Source: Paraburkholderia rhynchosiae
GTDB lineage: Bacteria > Pseudomonadota > Gammaproteobacteria > Burkholderiales > Burkholderiaceae
Reading direction: 5' to 3'
DNA length: 64,000 nucleotides
NCBI RefSeq assembly: GCF_002879865.1
Contig: NZ_PNXY01000003.1
Coordinates: 62,001 to 126,000, forward strand
Part shown: one piece after another, positions 17,632 through 27,166 of the stretch
Layout of the letters: each line of letters begins with the position of its first letter
Numbering within the stretch: position 1 is the first letter of the stretch
The notes under the pieces: generated by a model
What the model was told of the DNA's origin: nothing
The model's input: only the letters and a program-made list of their open reading frames with translations
The model's database searches: none
Made by a program: the position numbers and the translations under genes

Positions 17632-17707
17632 TGGTGCCGGAAAGAGGAATCGAACCCCCGACCTTCGCATTACGAATGCGCTGCTCTACCGTCTGAGCTA
17701 TTCCGGC
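17632..17707 (-). tRNA. tRNA-Thr(CGT)
   Basis: 76 nt with encoded CCA. GCCGGAA acceptor stem paired to TTCCGGC, anticodon loop TTCGTAA giving CGT, and GTTCGATTC T-loop. It lies 54 bp after fbp on the same strand but has its own -10 box. Confidence 0.96.
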
Positions 17708-17722
17708 ATCAGGAGAAACGAG

Positions 17723-17728
17723 ATTATA
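17723..17728 (-). promoter_or_regulatory. -10 box of the tRNA-Thr promoter
   Basis: A perfect TATAAT on the minus strand followed by TCTCGTTTCT, the same 15-base block found before tRNA-Arg. It lies between the fbp stop codon and the tRNA. Confidence 0.55.
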
Positions 17729-17761
17729 GGGACTTCTTTATTGGCTTGGCAAGTCCAGGAA

Positions 17762-18778
<1,017 letters not shown>

Positions 18779-18909
18779 TGCTGTACTCCAGGGGCTTGAG
18801 GAATATCCCGATTTTAACCGCTCGGTGTGTCGGCTCCGTGCTTTTGACATCTATACAGACATCGAAGCGCATACGTTGGCGTCGTCAATAAGTGCAATGA
18901 GCGAGCCAG

Positions 18910-19122
18910 TCAGGCTTTGCGCCGGGCCTTGCCGGTCGTGGCGCTGCCGCTTACGCTCGCCGCGAGCGCCGCTGCCCGCGCATGTTCCGCCGATACCTTC
19001 GGCATTTTCGGGCGGTCCGCCTTGGGCATGGGTTCGATCTCGCGTTCGATCTGCTCGCCCGCGGCCGCGGTGGCCACGCGCAGGTCGTAGGCAATTTGCA
19101 GGTTGAGCCTAAGCCACTGCGT
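18910..19122 (-). pseudogene. Remnant of a HigA-family antitoxin (C-terminal part only)
   Basis: A 70-codon open stretch with no start codon at its left boundary: an in-frame TAA stands at 19123-19125. It encodes QWLRLNLQIAYDLRVA, then GEQIEREIEP and a Lys/Ala-rich tail. HigA antitoxins of the HigB-HigA addiction modules have F-W-L-N-L-Q-x-A-Y-D-L-R-V-A and an I-E-R-E-I-E-P ending, so the match is close. The helix-turn-helix part and any higB toxin gene are missing from the surroundings. The 490-bp gap between fbp and pepN therefore holds the debris of a toxin-antitoxin locus. Confidence 0.75.
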
Positions 19123-19221
19123 TTACTCTCTCCCCAGGCGGCACGCGCCGACAGTCAGTCAGATGGCTAACGTCAACGTGAGCAGCCGCGATAGACCATC
19201 TAAAAAGTAGATCGAAAAAAA

Positions 19222-19240
19222 GCCGGCAACGCGTGCCGGC
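19222..19240 (-). terminator. Terminator after pepN
   Basis: Stem GCCGGCA/TGCCGGC with a 5-base loop, followed on the minus strand by seven T. Confidence 0.88.
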
Positions 19241-19274
19241 ATTTTCAATGCAGAGAACCTCGTTCAGGCGTGCG

Positions 19275-21980
19275 TCATGCGAGCGCCTTCTCGACGATCT
19301 CGCGTACGTCGCGCGATTTCACTTGCGACGCCACTTTCTCCAGCGCCGCGCGCATGCCTTCACGCAGCGTCGGCGTATAGCGACGCCACAGTTCGAGTGA
19401 GCGGGCGAGGCGGGCAGCCACTTGCGGATTGATCGCGTCGAGCGCGATCACCTGATCGGCCCAGAACGCATAGCCCGAGCCGTCTTCGGCGTGGAATTGC
19501 GACGGATTCGCCGCGCAGAAGCTGAAAATCAGCGAGCGCGCGCGGTTCGGATTTTTCAGATTGAACGCCGGATGCGTCATCAGCTTGCGCACGATCTCAA
19601 TCACCGGACGTCGCGCGCTGCCACGCTGCGTGGCCTGCAAAGCGAACCACTTGTCGATCACGAGCGGCTCCTTCTCGAAGCGCCGATAGAAGTCGTCGAG
19701 CGCGTACTGCGCCTCGCTGCTGCCGCCATCGGCCGCCGATGCATTGAGCAGCGCAGACAACGCAGCGGCGCGGTCGGTCATGTTGTTCGCGGCGTCGTAT
19801 TGCGCCGACGCAAGACGCACGGTCTCAGCCGGATCGTCAAGTTCGGCGAGATACGACAGCGCGAGATTCTTCAGCGCGCGACGACCGGCCGCCTTCGGCG
19901 TGGCTTCATATGGGCCCGGCGTGCGGTGCTGCTCATAAATCTTCAGCCACTCGCTTTTGAGTGCATTGGCGAGACGCTTGCGCACGAATTGCCGTGCCGC
20001 GTGCACGGCGGCCGGATTCGATTCGGCCATCTGCTCGGCCAGATACGCTTCGGACGGCAGCATCAACGCGAGTTCGCGGAACGCCGGCGACAGCGATTCG
20101 TCCGTGAGTACGCGCGCGAACGCGGAGACCGCCGAGTCGTCGATCTCCAGGTCGGCGCCGGTTGCGGCCCGTCCGGCGAGCGCCAGCAATTCGCGCGTGG
20201 CGAGACGTTGGCCGGCTTCCCAGCGGTTGAACGGATCGCTGTCGTACGCGAGCAGGAACGCCAATTGTTCCGCCGAGTAATCGTATTCGACGATCACCGG
20301 CGCTGAGAAATTGCGCAGCAGCGACGGCAGCGGTTCACGCGCGACGTTGACGAACGTGAAGGTCTGTTCGGTCTGGGTGAATTCGAGCACCCGCGTGGTG
20401 GAATCCGACGCTTTCGCCTCGCCTTCCAGTTGCAGCTGCAGGTCTTTGCCGTCTTTGTCGATCAGCCCGATCGCGAATGGAATCAGGAGCGGACCTTTTT
20501 GCGTTTCGCGCGCGGCCAGCGCCGCGTCGCCGTAACCTTGCATGAGCGTCACGCTGTAGCGCTGCTGCGCGGCGTCGTAACGCGTGCGCACGGATACGCG
20601 CGGCGTGCCCGCCTGGCTGTACCAGCGCTCGAACTGCGAGAGATCGCGGCCGTTCGCGTCAGCAAGCGCGTGGCGGAAATCGTCGCATGTCACCGCCTGG
20701 CCGTCGTGACGCTTGAAATACAGGTCCATGCCCTTGCGAAAACCCTCGCGGCCGAACAGCGTCTGATACATCCGCACGACTTCGGAGCCCTTTTCGTAGA
20801 CCGTCATCGTGTAGAAGTTGTTGATCTCGACGTAGCTTTCAGGGCGCACCGGGTGAGCCATCGGGCCGGCGTCTTCGGCGAACTGCATCTGGCGCAGCAC
20901 GCGCACGTCTTCTATGCGCTTGGTAGCCCGCGCGGCCTCGTCGCTGCCGGCGGTCTGACCGCCTGCCATGTCGGCCGAAAACTCCTGATCGCGGAATACC
21001 GTCAGGCCTTCTTTCAGGCTCAACTGGAACCAGTCGCGGCACGTTACGCGGTTGCCGGTCCAGTTGTGAAAATACTCGTGACCGACCACCGCCTCGATGT
21101 TCGCGAAGTCGGTATCGGTCGCCGTTTCAGGGTTCGCCAGCACATACTTCGTGTTGAAAATGTTGAGCCCCTTGTTCTCCATCGCGCCCATGTTGAAGTC
21201 GCTCACGGCGACGATCATGAAGCGGTCGAGATCAAGTTCGAGCCCGAAGCGCTCTTCGTCCCAACGGATCGAGTTGAACAGCGAATCCATTGCGTGACGC
21301 GTCTTGTCGAGATCGTGCGGCTCGACCCAGACCTGCAGCAGTTTTTCCTTGCCCGAGCCGGTCCTCACGCGCTCTTCGAGCGCAACCAGCTTGCCGGCCA
21401 CGAGCGCGAACAGATAGCTTGGCTTCCTGAACGGATCTTCCCAGCGCGCGAAATGGCGGCCGTCGGGCAGATCGCCTTCCTCGAGTAGATTGCCGTTGGA
21501 CAGCAGCACCGGATAATCGGCCTTACTGGCTCGCAGCGTGACCGTGTAGGTCGCCATCACGTCCGGACGGTCGAGGAAGTAGGTGATGCGGCGAAAGCCC
21601 TCGGCCTCGCACTGCGTAAAGAAGTTCCCGCTCGACACATAAAGGCCCGACAGCGTGGTGTTCGCCGCCGGATTGCAGATGCTCGTGAGCGTCAGCTCGA
21701 AGTTGTCCGGCACGTTGTCGAGCACCAGGCCGTGCTCGTAAGCATGCGTGTTGGCGAACGGCTGACCGTCGATCGCAGCGCTGACGAACTCCAGTTGTTC
21801 GCCCATCAGCTCCAGATGCGCGGCGCGCGATGCGTCCGGATTGCGGCGCACCCGCATGGTGTTCCTGACGACCGTGCGTTCTGGCAGAAGATCGAAATCG
21901 AGCGCGACGGTGTCGATCAGGAAAGCGGGCGGCGCATAATCGGCGCGGCGGATCACATTGGGCGTTGCGGTATCGGCCAT
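19275..21980 (-). CDS. pepN: Aminopeptidase N
   Basis: 901 residues from the ATG at 21980. A cytoplasmic zinc metallopeptidase of family M1 that removes N-terminal residues from peptides. The exopeptidase motif appears as GAMENKG, and the zinc site as HEYFHNWTGNRVTCRDWFQL followed by the LKEGLTVFRDQEF helix (HExxH plus downstream Glu). The C-terminal helical DUF3458-type domains complete the usual bacterial PepN length. The upstream 23 codons in the same frame are not conserved. Confidence 0.96.
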   Translation of the reverse strand: MADTATPNVIRRADYAPPAFLIDTVALDFDLLPERTVVRNTMRVRRNPDASRAAHLELMGEQLEFVSAAIDGQPFANTHAYEHGLVLDNVPDNFELTLTSICNPAANTTLSGLYVSSGNFFTQCEAEGFRRITYFLDRPDVMATYTVTLRASKADYPVLLSNGNLLEEGDLPDGRHFARWEDPFRKPSYLFALVAGKLVALEERVRTGSGKEKLLQVWVEPHDLDKTRHAMDSLFNSIRWDEERFGLELDLDRFMIVAVSDFNMGAMENKGLNIFNTKYVLANPETATDTDFANIEAVVGHEYFHNWTGNRVTCRDWFQLSLKEGLTVFRDQEFSADMAGGQTAGSDEAARATKRIEDVRVLRQMQFAEDAGPMAHPVRPESYVEINNFYTMTVYEKGSEVVRMYQTLFGREGFRKGMDLYFKRHDGQAVTCDDFRHALADANGRDLSQFERWYSQAGTPRVSVRTRYDAAQQRYSVTLMQGYGDAALAARETQKGPLLIPFAIGLIDKDGKDLQLQLEGEAKASDSTTRVLEFTQTEQTFTFVNVAREPLPSLLRNFSAPVIVEYDYSAEQLAFLLAYDSDPFNRWEAGQRLATRELLALAGRAATGADLEIDDSAVSAFARVLTDESLSPAFRELALMLPSEAYLAEQMAESNPAAVHAARQFVRKRLANALKSEWLKIYEQHRTPGPYEATPKAAGRRALKNLALSYLAELDDPAETVRLASAQYDAANNMTDRAAALSALLNASAADGGSSEAQYALDDFYRRFEKEPLVIDKWFALQATQRGSARRPVIEIVRKLMTHPAFNLKNPNRARSLIFSFCAANPSQFHAEDGSGYAFWADQVIALDAINPQVAARLARSLELWRRYTPTLREGMRAALEKVASQVKSRDVREIVEKALA

Positions 21981-22224
21981 GGCGTTCTGTGGTGATGGGA
22001 CTCGAGCGGCCGGCGCACGAAGGCACGCGAGCCGGGCTTGTCGAGCCATTGTACAAAGCCTCGGCCAATCGTGCGGAGCGAACTTTTTACGGACGCCCGG
22101 GGCAGCGTATCATCGGGCGCGCGTGCAAAAGCCAGCCGCGCCAACGCAGCGGAACGGCGGGGCATGGCTCACGGTCTACGTAGAATATAAACACGAGCAG
22201 GACAAACGCTTCACGAGGTAGGCC

Positions 22225-22920
22225 ATGAATATGAACCCATGGACGCGCCACGCCATGCTTGTGCTGGCAGCGCTGACAATGCTGCTGTCCGGCTGCACGA
22301 CTTACGTGACCACGCAGGTCACCGCGTTCTCGGAGTGGACCGGCAGCGACGCGACCCGCACTTACGCATTCACGCGCGAGCCGGATCAGCGGAACAATCT
22401 CGAACTCACCACGTACGAGCGCATCGTCGCGAACGAACTGGCCACGCATGCGTTCCGCCAGGTCGACAGCGCGCAGGCGCGCTATCTGGTTGGACTCTCT
22501 TACGGAATCCGCTCGGACATGGTGACGGTCGCTGAGCCGGTCTACTACAACCCGTGGCCGGCGCCTTACTGGGGTCGTCCATTTGATCCCTGGGGCCCAT
22601 GGGGACCGTTCCCCACCGCGTACGTGAACCAGAGCTATCCGATCTTCACGCATCTGCTTGGCGTGCGGATCACCGAGCGCGCGACGGGCAAGGAGGTCTA
22701 TCACGTGACGGCGCGCAACTCGGGCGCCGAGTCGTCGCTGGTTCGGGCGATGCCGTATCTGGCGCGCAGCGCGCTCGCCGATTTCCCGCTCGGCAATGGC
22801 GTGGTGCGTACAGTCAAGATTCCGCTCGACAAGAACGCTGGCGCTTCCAACGAAACGGCCGTTCCCGCCGCGGCGGCATCGGGACCGGCGGCGGCGTCAA
22901 GCGCGAAAGTCGCGCAGTGA
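22225..22920 (+). CDS. DUF4136 domain lipoprotein
   Basis: 231 residues. The N-terminus has a hydrophobic stretch ending in LLSGC, a lipobox, so Cys becomes the lipidated residue. The body matches the DUF4136 pattern: TYAFTREPDQRNNLELTTYERIVANEL, then RYLVGLSYGIR and an aromatic Trp/Pro-rich segment. The C-terminus is Ala/Ser rich. Function unknown; probably an envelope lipoprotein. ACGAGGTAGG precedes the ATG. It is transcribed divergently from pepN. Confidence 0.87.
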   Translation: MNMNPWTRHAMLVLAALTMLLSGCTTYVTTQVTAFSEWTGSDATRTYAFTREPDQRNNLELTTYERIVANELATHAFRQVDSAQARYLVGLSYGIRSDMVTVAEPVYYNPWPAPYWGRPFDPWGPWGPFPTAYVNQSYPIFTHLLGVRITERATGKEVYHVTARNSGAESSLVRAMPYLARSALADFPLGNGVVRTVKIPLDKNAGASNETAVPAAAASGPAAASSAKVAQ

Positions 22921-23026
22921 GAGAACGCAGCGGAGCGGTGAGGGCGGAAAACGCAGCGGCGCACGACGCGGCAAGCGGTCCGTTCGCGCGTCCCGCTCAG
23001 TCCCGCTTAGTCCCGCTTAGTCCCGT

Positions 23027-23599
23027 TCAAACTCCCGTGCCGAACAACGCCATCGTCCCGAGAACCACGAACAGCACCGCGGCGATGCCGTGCACGAGTC
23101 CGGTCGGCAGACGGTGCGCGAAGCGGTCGCCGAGCAGGATCGCCGGCACGTTCGCGAGCATCATGCCGAGCGTTGTGCCGGCCACCACGCCGAAGAAATC
23201 GTGAAAGCGCGCAGCCAGCGCAACGGTCGCAATCTGCGTCTTGTCGCCCATTTCCGCCAGAAAGAAAGCCACCACAGTCGCGCCGAACACGCCCAGATGC
23301 GTGCGGTTGGCGTTGGCTTCTTCGTCGCCGAGCTTGTCCGGCACGAGAATCCACAAACCCATTCCGACAAACGAAATGGCCAGCGCCCAGCGCATGACGG
23401 TTGGCGTGAGCAGCGAGCCGAGCCACGCGCCGAGTGCGCCCGCGCACGCATGATTGACGAGCGTAGCCGCCAGCACGCCAAGAATGATGGGCAGCGGCTT
23501 GCGATAACGGGCGGCAAGGACGAGCGAGAGCAGTTGCGTTTTGTCGCCGATCTCGGCGAGCGCCACCGCTCCAGTCGAAATGATAAAAGCGTGAATCAC
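23027..23599 (-). CDS. GDT1/TMEM165 (UPF0016) family membrane protein, probable manganese exporter
   Basis: 190 residues from the GTG at 23599, which gives the usual family start (hydrophobic HAFIISTGAVALAEIGDKTQ). Two copies of the signature E-x-G-D-K-T, EIGDKTQLL and EMGDKTQIA, form the cation site, and six hydrophobic helices are evident. Bacterial relatives such as MneA of Vibrio export Mn2+. The yybP-ykoY element in the leader strongly supports a manganese role. A frame extends upstream of GTG but runs through the riboswitch and is not coding. Confidence 0.9.
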   Translation of the reverse strand: MIHAFIISTGAVALAEIGDKTQLLSLVLAARYRKPLPIILGVLAATLVNHACAGALGAWLGSLLTPTVMRWALAISFVGMGLWILVPDKLGDEEANANRTHLGVFGATVVAFFLAEMGDKTQIATVALAARFHDFFGVVAGTTLGMMLANVPAILLGDRFAHRLPTGLVHGIAAVLFVVLGTMALFGTGV

Positions 23600-23677
23600 C
23601 TTGTTTTGAATCCCCGGGCCGAGATGTGAACGAGCGACGACCCACGACACGCCGGGCCCAATTGCGACGGGGTGTGG

Positions 23678-23822
23678 GTCATCGGTCTCGCCAGGCCAGA
23701 GGCTGCGGCTGCCATGGCCGTGACGGCCAAGTCTGTTGACAGGCGCCCCCGCGAGTCCACGTTCTGCGCGCCCGGCCTGACTGCCGGTTGAACGTGCCGC
23801 GGGGCGGCTACTCCCCAATGAG
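23678..23822 (-). promoter_or_regulatory. yybP-ykoY manganese riboswitch
   Basis: The leader of the GDT1-family gene carries the conserved yybP-ykoY blocks in order: TTGGGGAGTAGC at 23808-23819, GTCAACAGACTTGGCCG at 23724-23740 and TGGCGAGACC at 23684-23693 (all read on the minus strand). This aptamer class senses Mn2+ and commonly controls UPF0016/GDT1 and MntP exporters. Downstream, GACCCAC (23674-23680) can pair with GTGGGTC (23639-23645), which may be part of the expression platform. No classic terminator was seen, so control could act on translation. Confidence 0.9.
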
Positions 23823-23829
23823 GGGCGGA

Positions 23830-23835
23830 TTATAA
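23830..23835 (-). promoter_or_regulatory. -10 box upstream of the manganese riboswitch
   Basis: A perfect TATAAT on the minus strand, placed so that transcription would start near 23823, right at the first conserved block of the riboswitch. I saw no clear -35 hexamer. Confidence 0.65.
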
Positions 23836-23839
23836 CAGG

Positions 23840-24408
23840 CGCCGGGACACGGTAACGTCGGCAACGCTGGGAGCGCTGGAATGCGGGACGGAACCGGTGA
23901 CTCCGCGGACTCAGCCTCGCAGGCACTGGTAGCGGGAAAATCGAATGTGTTGAACTGCAACAGCATTCGCAGAAAGTTAAATGAAAGTATTCGAAGATTT
24001 TCTCCGGTTAACGCTATGCGATGGATCCAAACCCCGGCCCAAAACCCGCGGCAACAGGCATTTTCCGAACGTCTTGGACGAAATCTCCCAAAAAGCGGAA
24101 TAGGCTCACAGACCACCGTGGCAACGGCGAGACGGATACAGATGGATACGTCTTTTGTGGCTGATTTAATTCAGAATATTCAGTATGATTCCGGCGACTA
24201 TAGGAACCCGAGCCAAACCACAAGGCCAATTTCTCGAAGGCGTCTAAATAATCGGGCCAAAGTGCCGTTAATTCGCTGAACCCAACAAAAGAAGACTGGA
24301 TTGACCCCGGCCGGAGATTGCCGGTCCGCGCGGCGCCTATACGCTGTAACGGCTGCATATTCCGTCAGGCGCTTCAGCCTCTCCTTGCTTCTACGCGCGA
24401 ACACCGAT
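23840..24408. other. Spacer upstream of the aryl polyene cluster
   Basis: About 570 bp without a supported gene. The part from 24130 to 24300 is clearly more AT-rich, with several -10-like sequences, so the promoter of the long plus-strand aryl polyene operon is probably here. I cannot select one promoter with confidence. Confidence 0.5.
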
Positions 24409-25191
24409 ATGCCCGATCTGCACTGGACCATTCCGGTCGCTCGCTGGTCTACCTGGCCTGCTGCCGCATCTGCGGCACCCGACATTGGCTTTATTGAGCC
24501 GATCGTGCGGCGTCGTCTGAGCACCGTGTCCCGAGTCGCGCTGAAGGTTGCGCACGATTGTGTCGGAACCGACGATGTCCGCGTCGTGTTCGCGTCGCGG
24601 CACGGGGAACTGCGGCGCACCACGGACATTCTCCGCGCCATCAGCGCGGGCGAGCCGGTGTCGCCCACCGGGTTCAGCCTGTCGGTGTTGAATGCAATGA
24701 CGGGCGTGTTCGGCATTGCGCGCGGCGACCGCTCGGCGGCCAGCGCGATTTCGGCCGGCCCGGAAACGCTCGGCTACGCGCTGCTCGAAGCGCACGCGCA
24801 GTACGCCACACAGCCCGGCTCGCCGGTGCTGCTGGTCTACGCGGACGAACCGGCCGATCCCGCGTATGGAACGATCGAAGACGAAGTGCAGGGCGGCGCG
24901 ATTGCGATCCTCCTCAGCGGCGAGGGCGCGGTGGGCGATCTGGTGTGCACGCAATCAGTGTCGTCGGACGGACAGCCCGCGCACGCCATCGAGCCGAGCC
25001 CGGCAAGCCATACAGGCGCGACGACCGACACAGCCAACCAGTCTTGCAAATCCGTGGAACCCGCCAAGCCCGAAACGCGCTTCGCGACGCAGAGCCACGC
25101 ACTGCAGCACTGTCTCGAAACCGGCACACGCGCTGCCTGGCAAGGCGCCAGCGTCATCTGGCATTGGAGTTGGCATGACCGCGCGGCTTGA
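24409..25191 (+). CDS. Beta-ketoacyl synthase-like protein, probable chain-length factor of aryl polyene synthesis
   Basis: 260 residues from the ATG at 24409. It fits the short Ketoacyl-synt_2 type, with VVFASRHGELRRTTDIL and SPTGFSLSVLNAMTGVFGIARGD in the first half. The Cys-His-His/Lys set of an active ketosynthase is absent: the nucleophile region reads SAISAGPETLGYALLEA. In the characterised Xenorhabdus aryl polyene (APE) system a catalytically dead subunit of this kind pairs with the main ketosynthase and sets chain length. First gene of the operon; its end overlaps the acyltransferase gene by 17 bp. Confidence 0.82.
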   Translation: MPDLHWTIPVARWSTWPAAASAAPDIGFIEPIVRRRLSTVSRVALKVAHDCVGTDDVRVVFASRHGELRRTTDILRAISAGEPVSPTGFSLSVLNAMTGVFGIARGDRSAASAISAGPETLGYALLEAHAQYATQPGSPVLLVYADEPADPAYGTIEDEVQGGAIAILLSGEGAVGDLVCTQSVSSDGQPAHAIEPSPASHTGATTDTANQSCKSVEPAKPETRFATQSHALQHCLETGTRAAWQGASVIWHWSWHDRAA

Positions 25192-25969
25192 CTACGCCTG
25201 GCGATTGTTCGCCACGGGCATGGCTTTCGTCGTATTCGGCGTCTGCGGCGTGCTGTTTTCGGTGCTGGTGTTTCCGCTAGCGTGGCTGTGGCCGCATCGG
25301 GCGTCGCGCCAGTTTGCGGTGACAGGCGTGATCCACTGGTTTTTCCGCGCGCTCGTCGCCGCGTTGCAGCGGATCGGCGTGATGGAACTCGACGTGTCGG
25401 GCGTGGACGCATTGCGCACGCGCAAGCCGTCGATCGTGGTGGCGAATCATCCCACCTATCTCGACGTGATGGTGTTGCTCTCGCTCACGCCGCATGCGTG
25501 CTGCGTCGTGAAAAACGCGCATTGGAGCAATCCGTGTTTCTGGGGCATCGTGCGGTCGGCGGAATACGTCAGCAATGCCGATCCCTTCGAACTCGTCGAA
25601 GCCGGCGCGAGACAGCTTGCGGCAGGCTATACGATGATCATTTTTCCGGAAGGCACGCGCAGTCCCGCGCCGAACCGGCTGCATGCGTTTTCGCGCGGTT
25701 TCGCGCACATGGCGTTGAAGGCCGGCGCGCCGATCGTGCCGGTGCTGATGGATTGCGATCCGCCGGCATTCACGAAGCAGATGCGCTGGTACGACGTGCC
25801 CGCGCGGGCGTTCCGCATGCGCGTGAACGTGCTTGCGCCGCTCGTCGTCGAGCGGCTCTCGGCAGACGACACTACACCGGCTCTCGCTGCGCGCAGCGTG
25901 ACGAGCGCCGTCGAAGCACACATTACTCAGCACCTGTTCGATTATGGATTCTTTAAAACTGGAAATTAA
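25175..25969 (+). CDS. 1-acylglycerol-3-phosphate acyltransferase-like protein (PlsC fold)
   Basis: 264 residues. An N-terminal membrane helix precedes the acyltransferase domain, which has the catalytic NHPTYLD (H-x4-D) near residue 89 and the substrate-binding FPEGTRS near residue 157. In APE clusters such enzymes are thought to help link the polyene to a lipid or to acylate the anchor; the acceptor here is unknown. It starts inside the previous gene and overlaps the next by 26 bp, so translation is coupled. Confidence 0.85.
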   Translation: MTARLDYAWRLFATGMAFVVFGVCGVLFSVLVFPLAWLWPHRASRQFAVTGVIHWFFRALVAALQRIGVMELDVSGVDALRTRKPSIVVANHPTYLDVMVLLSLTPHACCVVKNAHWSNPCFWGIVRSAEYVSNADPFELVEAGARQLAAGYTMIIFPEGTRSPAPNRLHAFSRGFAHMALKAGAPIVPVLMDCDPPAFTKQMRWYDVPARAFRMRVNVLAPLVVERLSADDTTPALAARSVTSAVEAHITQHLFDYGFFKTGN

Positions 25970-26243
25970 ACAGCTCCTGATCGAAGCTCTCGATCTGGAA
26001 GACCTGAGCCCTGCCGATATCGACGACGACGCACCGTTGTTCGATACCGACGGCATCGGTCTCGATTCGATCGACGCGCTCGAAATCGGCATCGTGCTGC
26101 GCAAACAATACCAATTGACCATTGCGGCGAACGACGATCGCACGCGCGAACACTTCCGCTCGATCAGCTCGCTGGCCGCGCTGGTTGCGAGTCAGCGCGA
26201 AGCGGCGCACGCTGCGAACGAAACCAACAGAAAAGGGGAATAA
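25944..26243 (+). CDS. Acyl carrier protein (first of two)
   Basis: 99 residues, acidic. The 4'-phosphopantetheine site is GIGLDSIDALE, with the modified Ser about residue 40. It carries acyl intermediates for the cluster's ketosynthases. The tail after residue 85 is longer than in AcpP. It overlaps the acyltransferase gene and ends 3 bp before the second carrier protein. Confidence 0.92.
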   Translation: MDSLKLEIKQLLIEALDLEDLSPADIDDDAPLFDTDGIGLDSIDALEIGIVLRKQYQLTIAANDDRTREHFRSISSLAALVASQREAAHAANETNRKGE

Positions 26244-26246
26244 ATC

Positions 26247-26498
26247 GTGTCCGAGGCAGAGATTCTTGAACGCATCCGCGCGATCTTCAAAGAGAACTTC
26301 GCAATCGAGCCCGAGCGCGTGACGCCCGACGCGCATCTGTTCGAAGACCTCGATCTGGACAGCATCGACGCCGTCGATCTCGCGATCAAACTCCAGGAAA
26401 TGACCGGCCGCCGCATCAAGCCGGAAGAGTTCAAGTCGGTGCGCACGGTCGGCGACGTGATCGGTGCGGTCGAATCGCTGCTGGCGGCCCAAGGCTGA
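26247..26498 (+). CDS. Acyl carrier protein (second of two)
   Basis: 83 residues, GTG start at 26247 behind AAAAGGGGAA. The pantetheine site is DLDLDSIDAVDL. It is distinct from the first carrier protein in both helix 1 and the flanking sequence, so the two are likely to have different partners: one for the starter and one for elongation is a reasonable inference. Confidence 0.92.
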   Translation: MSEAEILERIRAIFKENFAIEPERVTPDAHLFEDLDLDSIDAVDLAIKLQEMTGRRIKPEEFKSVRTVGDVIGAVESLLAAQG

Positions 26499-27166
26499 TG
26501 CCGGCAGTGCGCTCGCGAACGCCGGCGACCGGGACCGGGGCGTCCGCATCCGGCGCTTCGTCCGTCGTTGAGCGCCATTGGGTCAAGACAGTCGTGCAAG
26601 TGCTGGTGAAGCTCGCGTATCCGGCGTTGATCCTGTGCGCATGGCGTTGGGACACGCCGCGTTATGTCGGCTGCATGCTGTTCGCGATCCTGTGGTTGCA
26701 GCGCTGGGCCGGTAGCGGTCCGGTAGCGACTTCGCTGCGCCGCCTTTCCGCGATCGACTGGACCGTGGTCGGTTTGCTGAGCTGCGCGTCGGCGGCCATC
26801 GTGTTCACTAACAGCGAGCTGCTGTTGCGCCTCTATCCGTCGCTCGTGAATCTGGGTCTGCTGATCGCGTTCGGTGCCACGCTCGTGCGCGGGCCGTCGA
26901 TGATCGAAAAATTCGCGCGGCTCGGCAATTCGAATTTGCCGCCAGGCGCAGTGCGCCACACGCGGCGCGTTACTCGGGTGTGGTGTGGGTTCTTCTTGCT
27001 GAACGGCGCGTTTTCCGCCTACACGGCGCTCTATTGGAGCCGCGCGAGCTGGTCGCTCTATAACGGCGCGATTGCTTATGTTCTGATCGGCGTGCTGCTG
27101 ATCGCCGAAGTCATCTGGCGTTATCTCGTCGTGCTGCCGCGAGCCGCGCGTTCGGAGGCGGCATGA
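26498..27166 (+). CDS. COG4648-type membrane protein of the aryl polyene cluster
   Basis: 222 residues with about six hydrophobic segments and no known catalytic motif. Its place between the carrier proteins and the AMP-ligase is that of the COG4648 membrane protein found in many APE and related clusters. Function unknown; a role in anchoring the synthase or in transport is only inferred. It begins on the last base of the carrier protein stop codon and overlaps the next gene by 4 bp. Confidence 0.78.
   Translation: MPAVRSRTPATGTGASASGASSVVERHWVKTVVQVLVKLAYPALILCAWRWDTPRYVGCMLFAILWLQRWAGSGPVATSLRRLSAIDWTVVGLLSCASAAIVFTNSELLLRLYPSLVNLGLLIAFGATLVRGPSMIEKFARLGNSNLPPGAVRHTRRVTRVWCGFFLLNGAFSAYTALYWSRASWSLYNGAIAYVLIGVLLIAEVIWRYLVVLPRAARSEAA

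Noticed and set aside
18868..19170. Plus-strand frames in the fbp-pepN gap
   Set aside because: They are the complement of the HigA remnant and lack conserved features.
23640..23926. N-terminal extension of the GDT1-family protein
   Set aside because: The extended frame runs through the manganese riboswitch; the family start matches the GTG at 23599.
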